A stretch of 64,000 nucleotides of DNA from Cordylochernes scorpioides (GCA_030710605.1 CP092868.1:27561646-27625645), one strand, 5' to 3'. Shown: positions 52,996 to 62,199, counted from the first letter of the stretch. Program-made: numbers and translations. The notes: generated from the sequence alone by a model not told the origin.

Positions 52996-55161
52996 CTATT
53001 CACATAACATATGGTATTGTTCTGGTATATCTATATGCCTGTTGATGCTGTTTGTTTTTATTGACACAAATGCCTCTAGTAAAAGTCTTTGGTACTTATT
53101 ATTGATATTGTTGTATAGAATAGATGGCTTTGTTAGATTGAATGTATGGCCGGTTTGCATAGAATGACTGTAAATAGGGGAATTTAGGTTTTTATTAGAG
53201 ATGTTTCTGGAATGCTCAACCATTCTGATGGCGACGGATCTACCCGTCTCCCCGACATAGGTGGCATTGCATTGGTCGCAAGAGACGGAATAGACAGCAC
53301 CACCAGAACGGAGAGAACTCGCATGAAGGGAAGATCTGGTAATGGGGTGTCGGATTAGTGTGGCGATGTTAGGTGGGTTCTGGAAGTATGTTGTAATGCC
53401 ATGTTGCCTTAAAAACCTGGCTATGGTGATAGACTGGGGGCAAAAAGGAAGGGAGCAAATATTTCTGTGTATAGCTGGAGCACTGTTGTGGTGAGGGTCA
53501 TGCATGTGTTTAAGAATGAAGGGGGTCGGGTAGCCGGATTTGGATAAATATGAAAATATTTTAGCCTTTTCTATTGTTTGGAATAACGGGAGGGAACAAT
53601 GAGTAAAGATACGTTTAGTGAGAGCTCTAACTGTATTGATTTTGTGTGGTGTTGGGCAATGTGACCGGAAGTTTGTGTGGTGTGGGGGTGTGTTGTTTTT
53701 ATAGTATACTGTGGTATGGAAACTGCTGGGGGTGCGTATGACTAGTGTATCTAGGAAAGGTAGGACTGAGTGATTTTCTGTTTCATGGGTGAAGGCTATG
53801 TCTGGGTGGAAGGAGTTGAGGTCAGATAGGATGTGAGAGGCAGATACCTCACTTACCAAGCAAAAGGTATCATCGATGTACCGCCTCCATAGAAAGATGT
53901 CTGAAGAATGGCGTGAAGTGATCCATTGGTCCAGTGACCTCATGACAACCTCAGCCACCACGGTTGAGAGGGGGCTACCCATGGGGGAGCCCTTGGTCTG
54001 CTTGAAAAACTGGGTATCAAATGTGAAGGTGGACATGCCTAGGCATATGGAAGTGAGCTCGACAACCGTCTCCGCGGTGAGGGTGTCTAACAGGGGGGCA
54101 TTTTCGAGGAAAGTGCGTAAACTATCAATGATCAAGGGGTGGGAAAGTGAGAGATATAGAGACGTTACATCGAAAGAAACCATTATGGACCTGGGGGGAG
54201 GTGTGAGGCTGGTGATATAGGACACAAACGAGGGGGAGTTTGCAATGGTATATTCCCATGGGGGAGACTGTAGAAGGGGGGTCAAGAAGTTGGACAAAAA
54301 TTTTGACAGGGTATATGCCGGAGAGAGATGGTAAGATATGATTGGTCGGAGGGGAACATCGGGCTTGTGGATTTTTGGAAGGCCGTAAATGTAGGCTATT
54401 TGGGCGAGGTTAGCTGTGAAGTCGTTATATTGCTCTTTAGTGATCTGCTGGGACCTTTTTAATCTTAACAATAGTAAACGGAAATTCTTAACGGATGTTT
54501 TATGTTCCTGTTCAGTGATGGCAGAAAAAATGGAGTGTTGGTCGAGAACGTTTTGCATTTTTTGCTTGTAAACGGTAGTGTTGAGAATTACGGTCTGTGA
54601 GCCTTTGTCGGATTTTGTTATGACTATGTCTCTATTGCGTTTAAGACGGGAGATAACCCTATTCATGGCTAGGGACGGTTTAGGGATATTGTAGGGTCGT
54701 TGAAGGGTGGAGGTGACAAAATGTCTGATCCTATGGGTGTCTTGGTGGTTAAGGCCTCTGAGAGCGGGTTCCACACCAGCTATGATGCGAGGAATATCAG
54801 AAGGCCCAGGCAGTCTGTATTTTAGGCCCAATGACAGAATCTCAGCATCAGCAGATGGCAAGACATAGTCCGAGAGGTTGACCACTCCTTGGGGTGACTG
54901 GGGAAGATAGGCTTCTAGTAGATAGGCAGGGAAGTTGTACTTCTTGATCCAGTGATGAAGCTTGGAGTTGTGACGTTGCGTTATATCGTTCTTCTGGTGC
55001 CGAATGTCCCTTGTGATGGATTGCAACAGATCGGCCATTTCTGGATTGGTTAGTAGCTGAGAGACCAGAAAGATCAATCCCTTGACGGACTTAGAAATAA
55101 ATCGGATATTGGAGTGGCAACCTTTAATTCTAGACGATAATAGCCCAGACATAGCCTTCAC
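52996..55161 (-). CDS. Penelope-like element protein: reverse transcriptase + GIY-YIG endonuclease (N-terminus truncated)
   Basis: 721 codons without a break. RT region ~170-470: LPKIHKPDVPLRPIIS (261-276), motif A SFDVTSLYLSLS with Asp331, motif B QTKGSPMGSPLST (388-400), and motif C RRYIDDTFC with the catalytic pair Asp430-Asp431. A linker with HMHDPHHNSAPAIHRN leads to a GIY-YIG domain ~620-680: AVYSVSCDQCNATYVGETGR, with the GIY equivalent VYS, YVG at 635-637, Arg641/Arg646, Glu649-His650 and the HSMQTGH block. The order RT then GIY-YIG and the CxxC inside the nuclease are diagnostic of EN+ Penelope-like elements, which reverse-transcribe their RNA at a nicked target. The Met at 55161 lies in the fused junction, so the true start is lost. 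Residues from ~5 onward read as normal PLE N-terminal sequence. All catalytic residues are kept, but the truncated 5' end makes autonomy doubtful. Confidence 0.92.
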   Translation of the reverse strand: MKAMSGLLSSRIKGCHSNIRFISKSVKGLIFLVSQLLTNPEMADLLQSITRDIRHQKNDITQRHNSKLHHWIKKYNFPAYLLEAYLPQSPQGVVNLSDYVLPSADAEILSLGLKYRLPGPSDIPRIIAGVEPALRGLNHQDTHRIRHFVTSTLQRPYNIPKPSLAMNRVISRLKRNRDIVITKSDKGSQTVILNTTVYKQKMQNVLDQHSIFSAITEQEHKTSVKNFRLLLLRLKRSQQITKEQYNDFTANLAQIAYIYGLPKIHKPDVPLRPIISYHLSPAYTLSKFLSNFLTPLLQSPPWEYTIANSPSFVSYITSLTPPPRSIMVSFDVTSLYLSLSHPLIIDSLRTFLENAPLLDTLTAETVVELTSICLGMSTFTFDTQFFKQTKGSPMGSPLSTVVAEVVMRSLDQWITSRHSSDIFLWRRYIDDTFCLVSEVSASHILSDLNSFHPDIAFTHETENHSVLPFLDTLVIRTPSSFHTTVYYKNNTPPHHTNFRSHCPTPHKINTVRALTKRIFTHCSLPLFQTIEKAKIFSYLSKSGYPTPFILKHMHDPHHNSAPAIHRNICSLPFCPQSITIARFLRQHGITTYFQNPPNIATLIRHPITRSSLHASSLRSGGAVYSVSCDQCNATYVGETGRSVAIRMVEHSRNISNKNLNSPIYSHSMQTGHTFNLTKPSILYNNINNKYQRLLLEAFVSIKTNSINRHIDIPEQYHMLCE

Positions 55162-55954
55162 CCATGAAACAGAAAATCACTCAGTCCTACCTTTCCTAGA
55201 TACACTAGTCATACGCACCCCCAGCAGTTTCCATACCACAGTATACTATAAAAACAACACACCCCCACACCACACAAACTTCCGGTCACATTGCCCAACA
55301 CCACACAAAATCAATACAGTTAGAGCTCTCACTAAACGTATCTTTACTCATTGTTCCCTCCCGTTATTCCAAACAATAGAAAAGGCTAAAATATTTTCAT
55401 ATTTATCCAAATCCGGCTACCCGACCCCCTTCATTCTTAAACACATGCATGACCCTCACCACAACAGTGCTCCAGCTATACACAGAAATATTTGCTCCCT
55501 TCCTTTTTGCCCCCAGTCTATCACCATAGCCAGGTTTTTAAGGCAACATGGCATTACAACATACTTCCAGAACCCACCTAACATCGCCACACTAATCCGA
55601 CACCCCATTACCAGATCTTCCCTTCATGCGAGTTCTCTCCGTTCTGGTGGTGCTGTCTATTCCGTCTCTTGCGACCAATGCAATGCCACCTATGTCGGGG
55701 AGACGGGTAGATCCGTCGCCATCAGAATGGTTGAGCATTCCAGAAACATCTCTAATAAAAACCTAAATTCCCCTATTTACAGTCATTCTATGCAAACCGG
55801 CCATACATTCAATCTAACAAAGCCATCTATTCTATACAACAATATCAATAATAAGTACCAAAGACTTTTACTAGAGGCATTTGTGTCAATAAAAACAAAC
55901 AGCATCAACAGGCATATAGATATACCAGAACAATACCATATGTTATGTGAATAG
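55143..55954 (+). pseudogene. Second PLE protein copy, 5'-truncated (C-terminal 269 codons)
   Basis: From Pro-Asp-Ile-Ala-Phe onward this frame is identical in protein sequence to residues 453-721 of the minus copy. It contains the end of the RT thumb, the linker and the whole GIY-YIG domain but no RT catalytic core. The ~20 codons before 55143 are antisense of the other copy and not PLE protein. It is non-functional as RT; the nuclease domain is intact in sequence. Confidence 0.88.
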
Positions 55955-56159
55955 CCATAGGTTGCATTTACCTGCCCTTGATTAACACCATTCATAGTGC
56001 ATATGTACTTAGTCCAGATTTATTAGCATTTAATCCCTATAATCTTTTTAGCATATTTTTTAGCATATTTGGTTCTTATTTTTATCTTTAAATACTTTTA
56101 TCTTTTGCAGTTATGTAAATTTTCTTTTCAGCTTTGTGTATATATGGATCCTCAGCGCG

Positions 56160-56235
56160 TTTATTACTCTTACCTGATGAAGGACGATATGTCCGAAAGC
56201 TTGTGTGCATGCTAATAAAAAGAAGCTCCTCTTCC
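56160..56235 (+). ncRNA. Hammerhead-like motif in PLE 3' terminus (plus copy)
   Basis: Identical to the minus-copy motif: CTGATGA at 56174-56180, GGAC/GTCC stem, GAAA at 56195-56198, and outer pairing TTTATTA with TAATAAA. Confidence 0.5.
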
Positions 56236-56269
56236 CACTTTGTAAACTCGTTATATCCAAACTACGTAT

Positions 56270-56890
56270 ATATAAATAATCATTATAAACCAATCAAAAT
56301 CTCTATATAAAAATTCACACCATTTTCCAAAATAATTTACAAAAACTCACATCAATTTTTTTCTTTATGGAAAAATACCTAATAAAACCATCAAGAAAAA
56401 TTTTACTTTAGAATAATTAATGTAAAAAAATGATTAAAACATGATAACAATAAGTTAATTAGTATTTTAAGGAAGGTGTGGATGAATATATATAAATTCT
56501 GTGAAATTTAATTAAAAGTTTAATAAAGTAATTTATATTCATTGGCATAATGAGACAATGTCAATATTTAGATCTGTCAACATTAATATTAATGTAGCAT
56601 CGATTTTACTTGAAAAATTTCTTAATCTACATGTACAAGCAAATTGGTTAACATGTGTGTGTCACAAACTAACTATTATCTTAACTATTTAACTAACCAC
56701 AAATATATATATTGTAGCGTAGAAAATTAGTCTTGGAATATCTTGAGATGTAAGCGTATTCATTGATGACGTCAGAAAGACTAATCGACAAATATTAACA
56801 ACTCAACCAAACTATCTACAGCTAGAGAATCTTGAACAAGCAAGGAAAGAAATATTTCGATCATTATTTTCACAAACAGAGTAATATCTA
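56270..56890. other. AT-rich spacer including repeat P copy (56700-56885)
   Basis: Repeat P blocks AGTCTTGGAATATCTTGAGA and TTCATTGATGACGTCAGAAA match 48205-48385. Otherwise nothing was recognised. Confidence 0.5.
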
Positions 56891-56893
56891 TAT

Positions 56894-57601
56894 TGCCACG
56901 TGGAAAATTAGGGAAGACAAAAACTTCAGGAGGAAACTAAATTTTCTTTCAGGCAAGGACAAACTATGAAAGGTAAACAAAAGATAAGCCACGAGGGGAA
57001 TTTACAGGGTAGCAAAATATAAATATGAAAATGACCACTCTGTTAATAAAAATAATAAAATGAATAAATACTTGGTTACATAGCTTCTTCCCTATGGGAG
57101 CTGTGACCCACAGCTAGCAATTATTGTAGATACTGACGTGGATTTGACGTGCTTCTGCCAAGGATTCCATCGAAGTCTTGGAACTTTGTCCCTAGTACCT
57201 TTGCGTCCATTTTCTTGCGGCGTGAAGAGCGGCTTTGTCGTCGAATCGTCGTCTATAGGGACATCATAATCTTGGAAGGAAGTCTTGGCTTTGACACGGC
57301 GGTGGAATCCTGGAGCCAGTCTCTAAAAATGTAGATCACAGCACCCATGGCTTCAAATTCTTCTCGGCGTTCTTCAGTTTGTCTTCCCTAACTTACCCGA
57401 CATCTCCACCAAAATGCCACGTGGAAAATTAGCGAAGACAAAAACTTCAGGAGGAAACTAAATTTTCTTTCAGGCAAGGACAAACTATGAAAGGTAAACA
57501 AAAGATAAGCCACGAGGGGAATTTACAGGGTAGCAAAATATAAATATGAAAATGACCACTCTGTTAATAAAAATAATAAAATGAATAAATACTTGGTTAC
57601 A
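56894..57601 (-). mobile_element. Complete TRIM (miniature LTR retrotransposon), copy 1
   Basis: LTRs 56894-57080 and 57415-57601 (187 bp each, almost identical) flank a 334-bp interior. In minus orientation LTRs run TGTAAC...GTGGCA. Three bases inside the 5' LTR lies TGGTGGAGATGTCGGG (57411-57396), complementary to the 3' end of animal tRNA-Ala (CATCTCCACCA) and thus a primer binding site. A purine-rich tract (AGGGAAGAAGCTA) abuts the 3' LTR. ATAT flanks the whole element. It has no gag or pol, so it must be mobilised in trans. Confidence 0.88.
57240..57345 (-). CDS. Small conserved ORF inside the TRIM, ~31 codons
   Basis: The minus frame begins MGAVIYIFRDWLQDSTAV and ends K-x2-MSL at a TAG. 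The second TRIM (61862-61964 region) keeps the start, length and stop with only five or so amino-acid changes. The position after the primer binding site is where gag would start. Too short to assign a function; it may be a gag relic. Confidence 0.35.
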
Positions 57602-57956
57602 ATATATATAAAAATCAATGTTTGTATGTTTGTTTGTTTGTATGTCCGGTATACAAATTCGCAGTAGTTCACTAATTCAAACCAAAATTTCCATACATAG
57701 TTTTAAAAAAGTACGGGGAAGACGATAGGCTATTTTAAAAAATATATAAATCAATTATTAAAACTATATATTCAAATTATTCTACTTAGCTCACGAACAG
57801 CGCCCTCTATCAAAGATTAGATTAAATTATGCTGATGCAAAGAAATAGATAATGCTAATAACAAACAATTATAAAAAAAATCTTATCTAAATATATATCA
57901 CTCGGGTAGATATGCACACGGGTCAATCCCGGGGCTAAGCCCGGGTCACCCGTCTA
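57602..57956 (+). mobile_element. Non-autonomous Helitron
   Basis: 5' end ATATATATAAAAATCAATGT + TTGTATGTTTGTTTGTTTGT. 3' end hairpin CCCGGGGCTAAGCCCGGG, then TCACCCGTCTAGT. Directly abuts the TRIM target duplication. Confidence 0.75.
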
Positions 57957-58324
57957 GTATGATTATATAAAAGGGCGTACCTGGATCTGTAGCGTAATAT
58001 ATATTTATATAATCTGTTGAATATGTTTTCATTGAATAATTAAATTAAATAATAAATTATTTCTTCGCCACAATATATACCTATCATAACTAAAAAGAAA
58101 AACAATTTTCTATAGCGATACATTTTTGTTATTTGAATACAAATGGGCTCTAGCTTTTGAATAAATCATATCCTTAACAGACTTCTTTCTGCAAAATATA
58201 AACTACAAGCATCTCTTATATTTTATGCAAAAGAGAATATATTTTCTAACGAAAATTTTTGAATAGCGAAAAGAGAAACATTTTTCTTAAACTTTTCGTT
58301 ATCTAGTTAAGATATTAATAATAA
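57957..58324. other. AT-rich spacer with a foldback N fragment
   Basis: ATAAAAGGGCGTACCTGGAT at 57966 matches the terminus of 42581-42760. No gene was seen. Confidence 0.45.
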
Positions 58325-58520
58325 TTCGAAATTATTATAGAAGCGTATGATTATTTTAAATATAAAACAATTTCTAATGCCCTTACTGTAATGTAAAATT
58401 AATGGGATTTATTTTTAATTTTTCCATTGCACTAAAGGCAGTAGAAGTTGTTTTATAAAAATCATAAGCGTCTATAATAGTTTCGAATTTTGATAACAGA
58501 TGGCATGCTAATGTATCATA
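58325..58520. mobile_element. MITE family J, core-deleted short copy
   Basis: Outer and inner repeats are present (ATTATTATAGAAGCGTATGA / ATAAGCGTCTATAATAGTTT; TGCCCTTACTGTAATG / TGCACTAAAGGCAGTA) but the ~180-bp core is missing. Confidence 0.75.
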
Positions 58521-58544
58521 ACATTAATAATAAGTTTAGAGATA

Positions 58545-58980
58545 GTTCTTCAAATAAAGACACTTTGACCAGTAAATCTTTTTTATTGTTTCGACGTTTC
58601 GAATAAAATCTTTTGTCCTCGTCAGGAGCAAACAAAGATTTTTGTAAAGTAATACTTAAAGCCTCCCCGCATAAGTTTCTTTTTTTGTGAAAATCAATAT
58701 TAATTTCAAAGAGAAATATGTATTATTTCTAACTTTTTGGATGACGTATGAAAAGGTTGAATATATGAAGAGTAATGGTCTATATATGATTGGATGACGT
58801 ATGAAAGGGTGAAAATGTGAAGAGTAATGGCGAACGGAAAAATAAAAGTGTCCCGGGGCATTTTTGTCGAAACGTCAAGACAATAAAAAAGATTTACTGG
58901 CCAAAGTATCTTTAATTTGAAAAACTATGAATACCGGCCAGGCAGCCTCTATCTTTACTAAAAGTTTAGAGATATTTTTG
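58545..58980. mobile_element. PLE-terminus foldback split by a foldback K fragment
   Basis: Left part (minus) GCTCCTGACGAGGACAAAAG ... CGAAACGTCG and right part (plus) TTTTTGTCGAAACGTCAAGA, then AATAAAAAAGATTTACTGGC and CCGGCCAGGCAGCCTC. The K arm fills 58650-58855 (GATGACGTATGAAAGGGTGA, ACGGAAAAATAAAAGTGTCC). Confidence 0.6.
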
Positions 58981-58987
58981 CTAGTTA

Positions 58988-59125
58988 GTTACTAACCACG
59001 TTCTGACGTTTAAGGCCAAAAACTTAATATGTACACTGTGTGACAAGGAAATTACTGAAGAACCTCCCCATTACGTGCTTAATTGTACAGCCCTTGATGC
59101 AGAGAGGAAGGCCCTATATCAATAA
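58988..59125 (+). pseudogene. LINE ORF2 C-terminus with intact zinc knuckle
   Basis: The plus frame encodes TFKAKNLICTLCDKEITEEP then PHYVLNCTALDAERKALYQ and TAA at 59123-59125. C-x2-C-x9-H-x4-C is the ORF2 C-terminal zinc knuckle, followed by the usual A-x-R helix. The copy is 5' truncated at ~58988, right next to the PLE remnant. The 3' UTR continues to ~59350 without the hairpin tail. It is more distant from 42174-42390 than from 6331-6642. Confidence 0.7.
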
Positions 59126-59369
59126 ATTAAATGTACCAACATTTCATCCTACGTATTGCTTTCAAATATATCAGCAAACAAATCTAAGGCAATAGCTTAC
59201 TATACATTTTTATATCATCATTATTGGAAACGCCGGTTATGTAAATTTCTCTCTTTTTTTTTTTTTTTTTTTGCTTATTCAGCCAGAAGTTTTACATATT
59301 TGTAAATATAATGCTGTATATATGGATATGTTTAGTTTAATAAACGTGTTTCAGTAACAATCGGGTATT

Positions 59370-59730
59370 GGTGAATTATTAGTGTCATCAGGGTTTCTGG
59401 TGTTGTGGGCACTTTTAAGGAAGCATATAGGCTTCGGTTGGAGACCAGAAGAAGTCTGGCAAGAAGATACAGTCAAGCTCTGCCACAACTATTTAGATAA
59501 GGCCAGACATATCCAGGACACGGCAAGCCTTCCGAGCTTAGTAAGTGAGGCAGTGATCGTATCCGAAACAACTATGTAAGGACCAGTCAACAAGTGAATG
59601 ACTTTGAGACGAAGAGTAAAGCCAGTTCAATTTCTATGTAAATAACACAAGATGATATTACCTTACCCAATTGGGAGAATCTGTATGGGGCAAGTCCCTA
59701 ATAAAGGTTTTTGTGTGTGTGTGCTAGTTA
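59370..59730 (+). mobile_element. LINE/SINE 3' end with hairpin tail
   Basis: A 65-codon open frame (59382-59579; PEEVWQEDTVKLCHNYLDKA then RHIQDTASLPSLVSEAVIVS) precedes a 3' UTR identical in order to the 4258-4771 units: AGTGAATGACTTTGAGACGA, GGGAGAATCTGTATGGGGCA, AGTCCCTAATAAAGGTTTTT, GTGTGTGTGTG. The frame may be the real end of the parent ORF; no domain was recognised. Confidence 0.55.
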
Positions 59731-60204
59731 GTTACTGAGAATAAATAATAAAACTTAAACCTTTATAGAAAATTATTAGCAAATTCTCCAACGAGATAGA
59801 ATAGTATAATTCCAATATTGGTTGTCACATCCAAATTAATCTACCAATTAACTATTAATTAATCATATTTAATCCACAATTATGAATCCATCATCAAAAT
59901 TCTAAAATTCAAATTTATTTTCGTTATTAAAAAAGAGGGAAATAAAAGAGAGGCGGCGATTAAAAAATAAACTGCAGAAATATTTTTGGCTTTAGGTATG
60001 TTAAGAAATCTATTAAATTCCCTTCTTTAAAATTCTCTCAATCAAAGTATTTATTGATTTTGTTATTAAAATATTTCCTTTTTATAGAGAAACTGCATTT
60101 TAAAGAATCTCTATTGAAAATATATGTGTGATTTGAAAAAATTCAAATATGTTAATTTTGAAAATATTTACTTCTCTGGCACTATATATATATATATGTT
60201 AAAA
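59731..60204. other. AT-rich spacer
   Basis: No supported feature. Confidence 0.5.
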
Positions 60205-60375
60205 ACAAGTTGCTGATGGCTTGCGCCATCGATCGGAATAAATATCAACTATTTTCGTTGATTTTTAATTATTCCAGAAAGCAACGAAGAATAGTTGATA
60301 TTTATTCCGATAGATGGCATAAGCCATCAGCAACTTTCAGTTGCACGATAAGGAGATGCCTTTTTCTTAATGTAT
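60205..60375. mobile_element. MITE family E
   Basis: GCTGATGGCTTGCGCCATCG ... TTCCGATAGATGGCATAAGC, CAGTTGCACGATAAGGAGAT. Confidence 0.75.
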
Positions 60376-60424
60376 TCACCTTATCCCAGTACAATATCAC
60401 ATTTGTACTATTTTTCATATATAA

Positions 60425-60612
60425 TTGTGTGTGATGTTGCAGTGTGACGAGTCGCTAAATGTCCTCTCCTGCAGTGTTGTCACTTGTCACCTTCCTGGTC
60501 GTGTGCTCCCCATCTGTGCTGAGTCGTGTATTGCCCCCCGGGGTGGAATCCTCCTCCCCCACACCTGAGGTCAGTATCGTCTGCTTCTTTCTTCTTGATT
60601 GGTCCATCCTCA
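60425..60612 (+). other. GC-rich exon-like segment next to the 167-bp array
   Basis: TGATGTTGCAG at ~60441 resembles a splice acceptor and GAG|GTCAGT at ~60570 a donor. Between them two frames are open. One starts at 60459 with a hydrophobic stretch (SLVTFLVVCSPSVLS) resembling a signal peptide. The other is cysteine-rich. Neither joins in phase to the conserved frame of the downstream array, so no gene model is proposed. Confidence 0.25.
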
Positions 60613-61440
60613 GCTATTCTTGGCGCCACACATATGGCCGAACTGACCCTGCTTACTACCACGGCGTTTATCGTAGCTTTCTTTCTTTCATCGCCGTAAC
60701 AGTATCAACGTTTCATCAGGGCGAAGCCAAATACTATTTTAACGTATGATAAATAAACAAAAACAAACTTCTTTCCATTTTCAGCTATTCTTGGCGCCAC
60801 ACATATGGCCGAACTGACCCTGCTAACTACCACGGTGTTTATCGTAGCTTTCTTTCATCGCCGTAACAATATCAACGTTTCATCAAGGCGAAGCAGAATA
60901 ATAATGTAACGCATGATAAATAAACAAAAACAAACTTATTTCTTTTTTTAGCTATTCTTGGCGCCACAAATGTGGCCGAACTGATCCTGCTTACTACCAC
61001 GGCGTTTTTCGAAACTTTTTTTCATCTCTGTAACAGTATCAACCTTTCATCAGGGAGAAGCCGAATATTATTGTAACATATGATAAATAAACAAAAACAA
61101 ACTTCTTTCTATTTTTAGCTATTCTTGGCGCCACACATATGGCCGAACTGACCCTGCTTACTACCACGGCGTTTATAGAAGCTTTCTTTCATCGCCGTAA
61201 CAATATCAACGTTTCATCAGGGAGAAGCCAAATACTATTGTAACGTATGATAAATAAACAAATACAAACTTATTTCTATTTTTAACTATTCTTGGCGCCA
61301 CACATGTGGCCGAACTGACCCTGCTTACTACAACGGCGTTTATCGAAGCTTTCTTTCATCACCGTAACAGCATTAACGTTTCATCAGGGCGAAGCCGAAT
61401 ACTATTGTAACGTATGATAAATAAACAAAAACAACTTTTT
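60613..61440 (+). repeat. Tandem array, 167-bp unit x5, with a conserved short frame
   Basis: Units begin at ~60613, 60784, 60951, 61118 and 61285 with GCTATTCTTGGCGCCACACA and end GATAAATAAACAAAAACAAA + pyrimidine-rich tract + AG. One frame (AILGATHMAELTLLTTTAFI, then a His/Arg/Asn stretch, ending RSRILL and stop) stays open for ~41 codons in units 2-5. Unit 1 is shifted by a TTTC duplication. Confidence 0.85.
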
Positions 61441-61522
61441 TATATTATTTATATATTTATTTCTAAACTGTTTCCCATATCTACATGTGGATTATCTGGC
61501 TAAACATCGAGAGAAATCATAT

Positions 61523-62199
61523 TACCACGTGGAAAATTAGGGAAGACAAACTTCAGGTTGACACAGAAATTTATTTAAGACAAGAACAAACTATGAATGA
61601 TAAACAAAAGATAAGCAAAGAGGGAAGTTTACAGGGTAGCAAGATATAGACATAAAAATTATACTCTGCTAAAATAATAAATAATTTGTTACATAGCTCC
61701 TTCCCTATGGGAGCTGTGACCCACAGCTTGCAATTATGATAGTTACTGACATGGATGTGACGTGCTTCTGCCAAGGATTACATCGAAGTCTTGGAACTTT
61801 GTCCCTAGTACCTTTGCGTCCTTTTTCTTTCGGCGTGAAGAACGGCTTTGTCGTCGTATCGTCTATAGGGACATCCTCATTTTGGAGGGAATTCTTAGCT
61901 TTAGCACGGCGGTGGAATCCTGGAGCCAGTCTCTGAAAATGTAGATCACAGCACCCATGACTTCAAAGTCTTCTCAGCGATCTTCAGTTTGTCTTCCCTA
62001 ACTTACCCAGCATCTCCACCAAAATGCCACATGGAAAATTAAGGAAGACCAACTTCGGGATGAGACAACAATTTATTTCAGGCAAGAACAAACTATGAGT
62101 GATAAACAAAAGATAAGCAAAAGAGGGAAGTGTACAGAGTATAGCAAAATATAAACATAAAAATAATACTCTGCTAAAATAATAAATACTTTTTTACAA
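61523..62199 (-). mobile_element. Complete TRIM, copy 2
   Basis: LTRs 61523-61693 and 62025-62199 flank a 331-bp interior that is largely colinear with copy 1. The primer binding site TGGTGGAGATGCTGGG is at 62021-62006 and the purine tract AGGGAAGGAGCTA abuts the other LTR. ATAT duplications at 61519-61522 and 62200-62203. LTR divergence is higher than in copy 1, so this insertion is older. Confidence 0.88.

Larger units (their letters stand above)
52657..56268. mobile_element. Penelope-like element composite, head-to-head, 16-bp target duplication
   Basis: A long minus copy (52673-~55142) is joined 5'-to-5' to a shorter plus copy (~55143-56252). The outer ends carry the same 3' terminus. 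ATATCCAAACTACGTA is duplicated at 52657-52672 and 56253-56268. The minus copy has ~24 extra bases (TTAACCTTCAGTGAAGAGC) between its 3' end and the duplication. The shared arms (~1.1 kb) encode identical protein, so the event is young. Tandem or inverted partial copies are a known habit of PLEs. Confidence 0.88.

Noticed and set aside
52955..53167. 70-aa ORF (and its mirror at 55783-55995)
   Set aside because: Antisense of the GIY-YIG C-terminus, duplicated only because the element is palindromic.
53876..54220. 114-aa ORF antisense to the PLE protein
   Set aside because: Shadow of the RT coding strand, with no domain of its own.
60459..60749. 96-aa ORF with signal-peptide-like N-terminus
   Set aside because: The frame reads through a donor-like site and into the array in a different phase from the conserved unit frame. 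There is no second line of evidence for a secreted protein.
60613..61440. Retrozyme-like tandem hammerhead array on the minus strand (CTGATGA present)
   Set aside because: No complementary stem places GAAA correctly after CTGATGA, so the core cannot be built.
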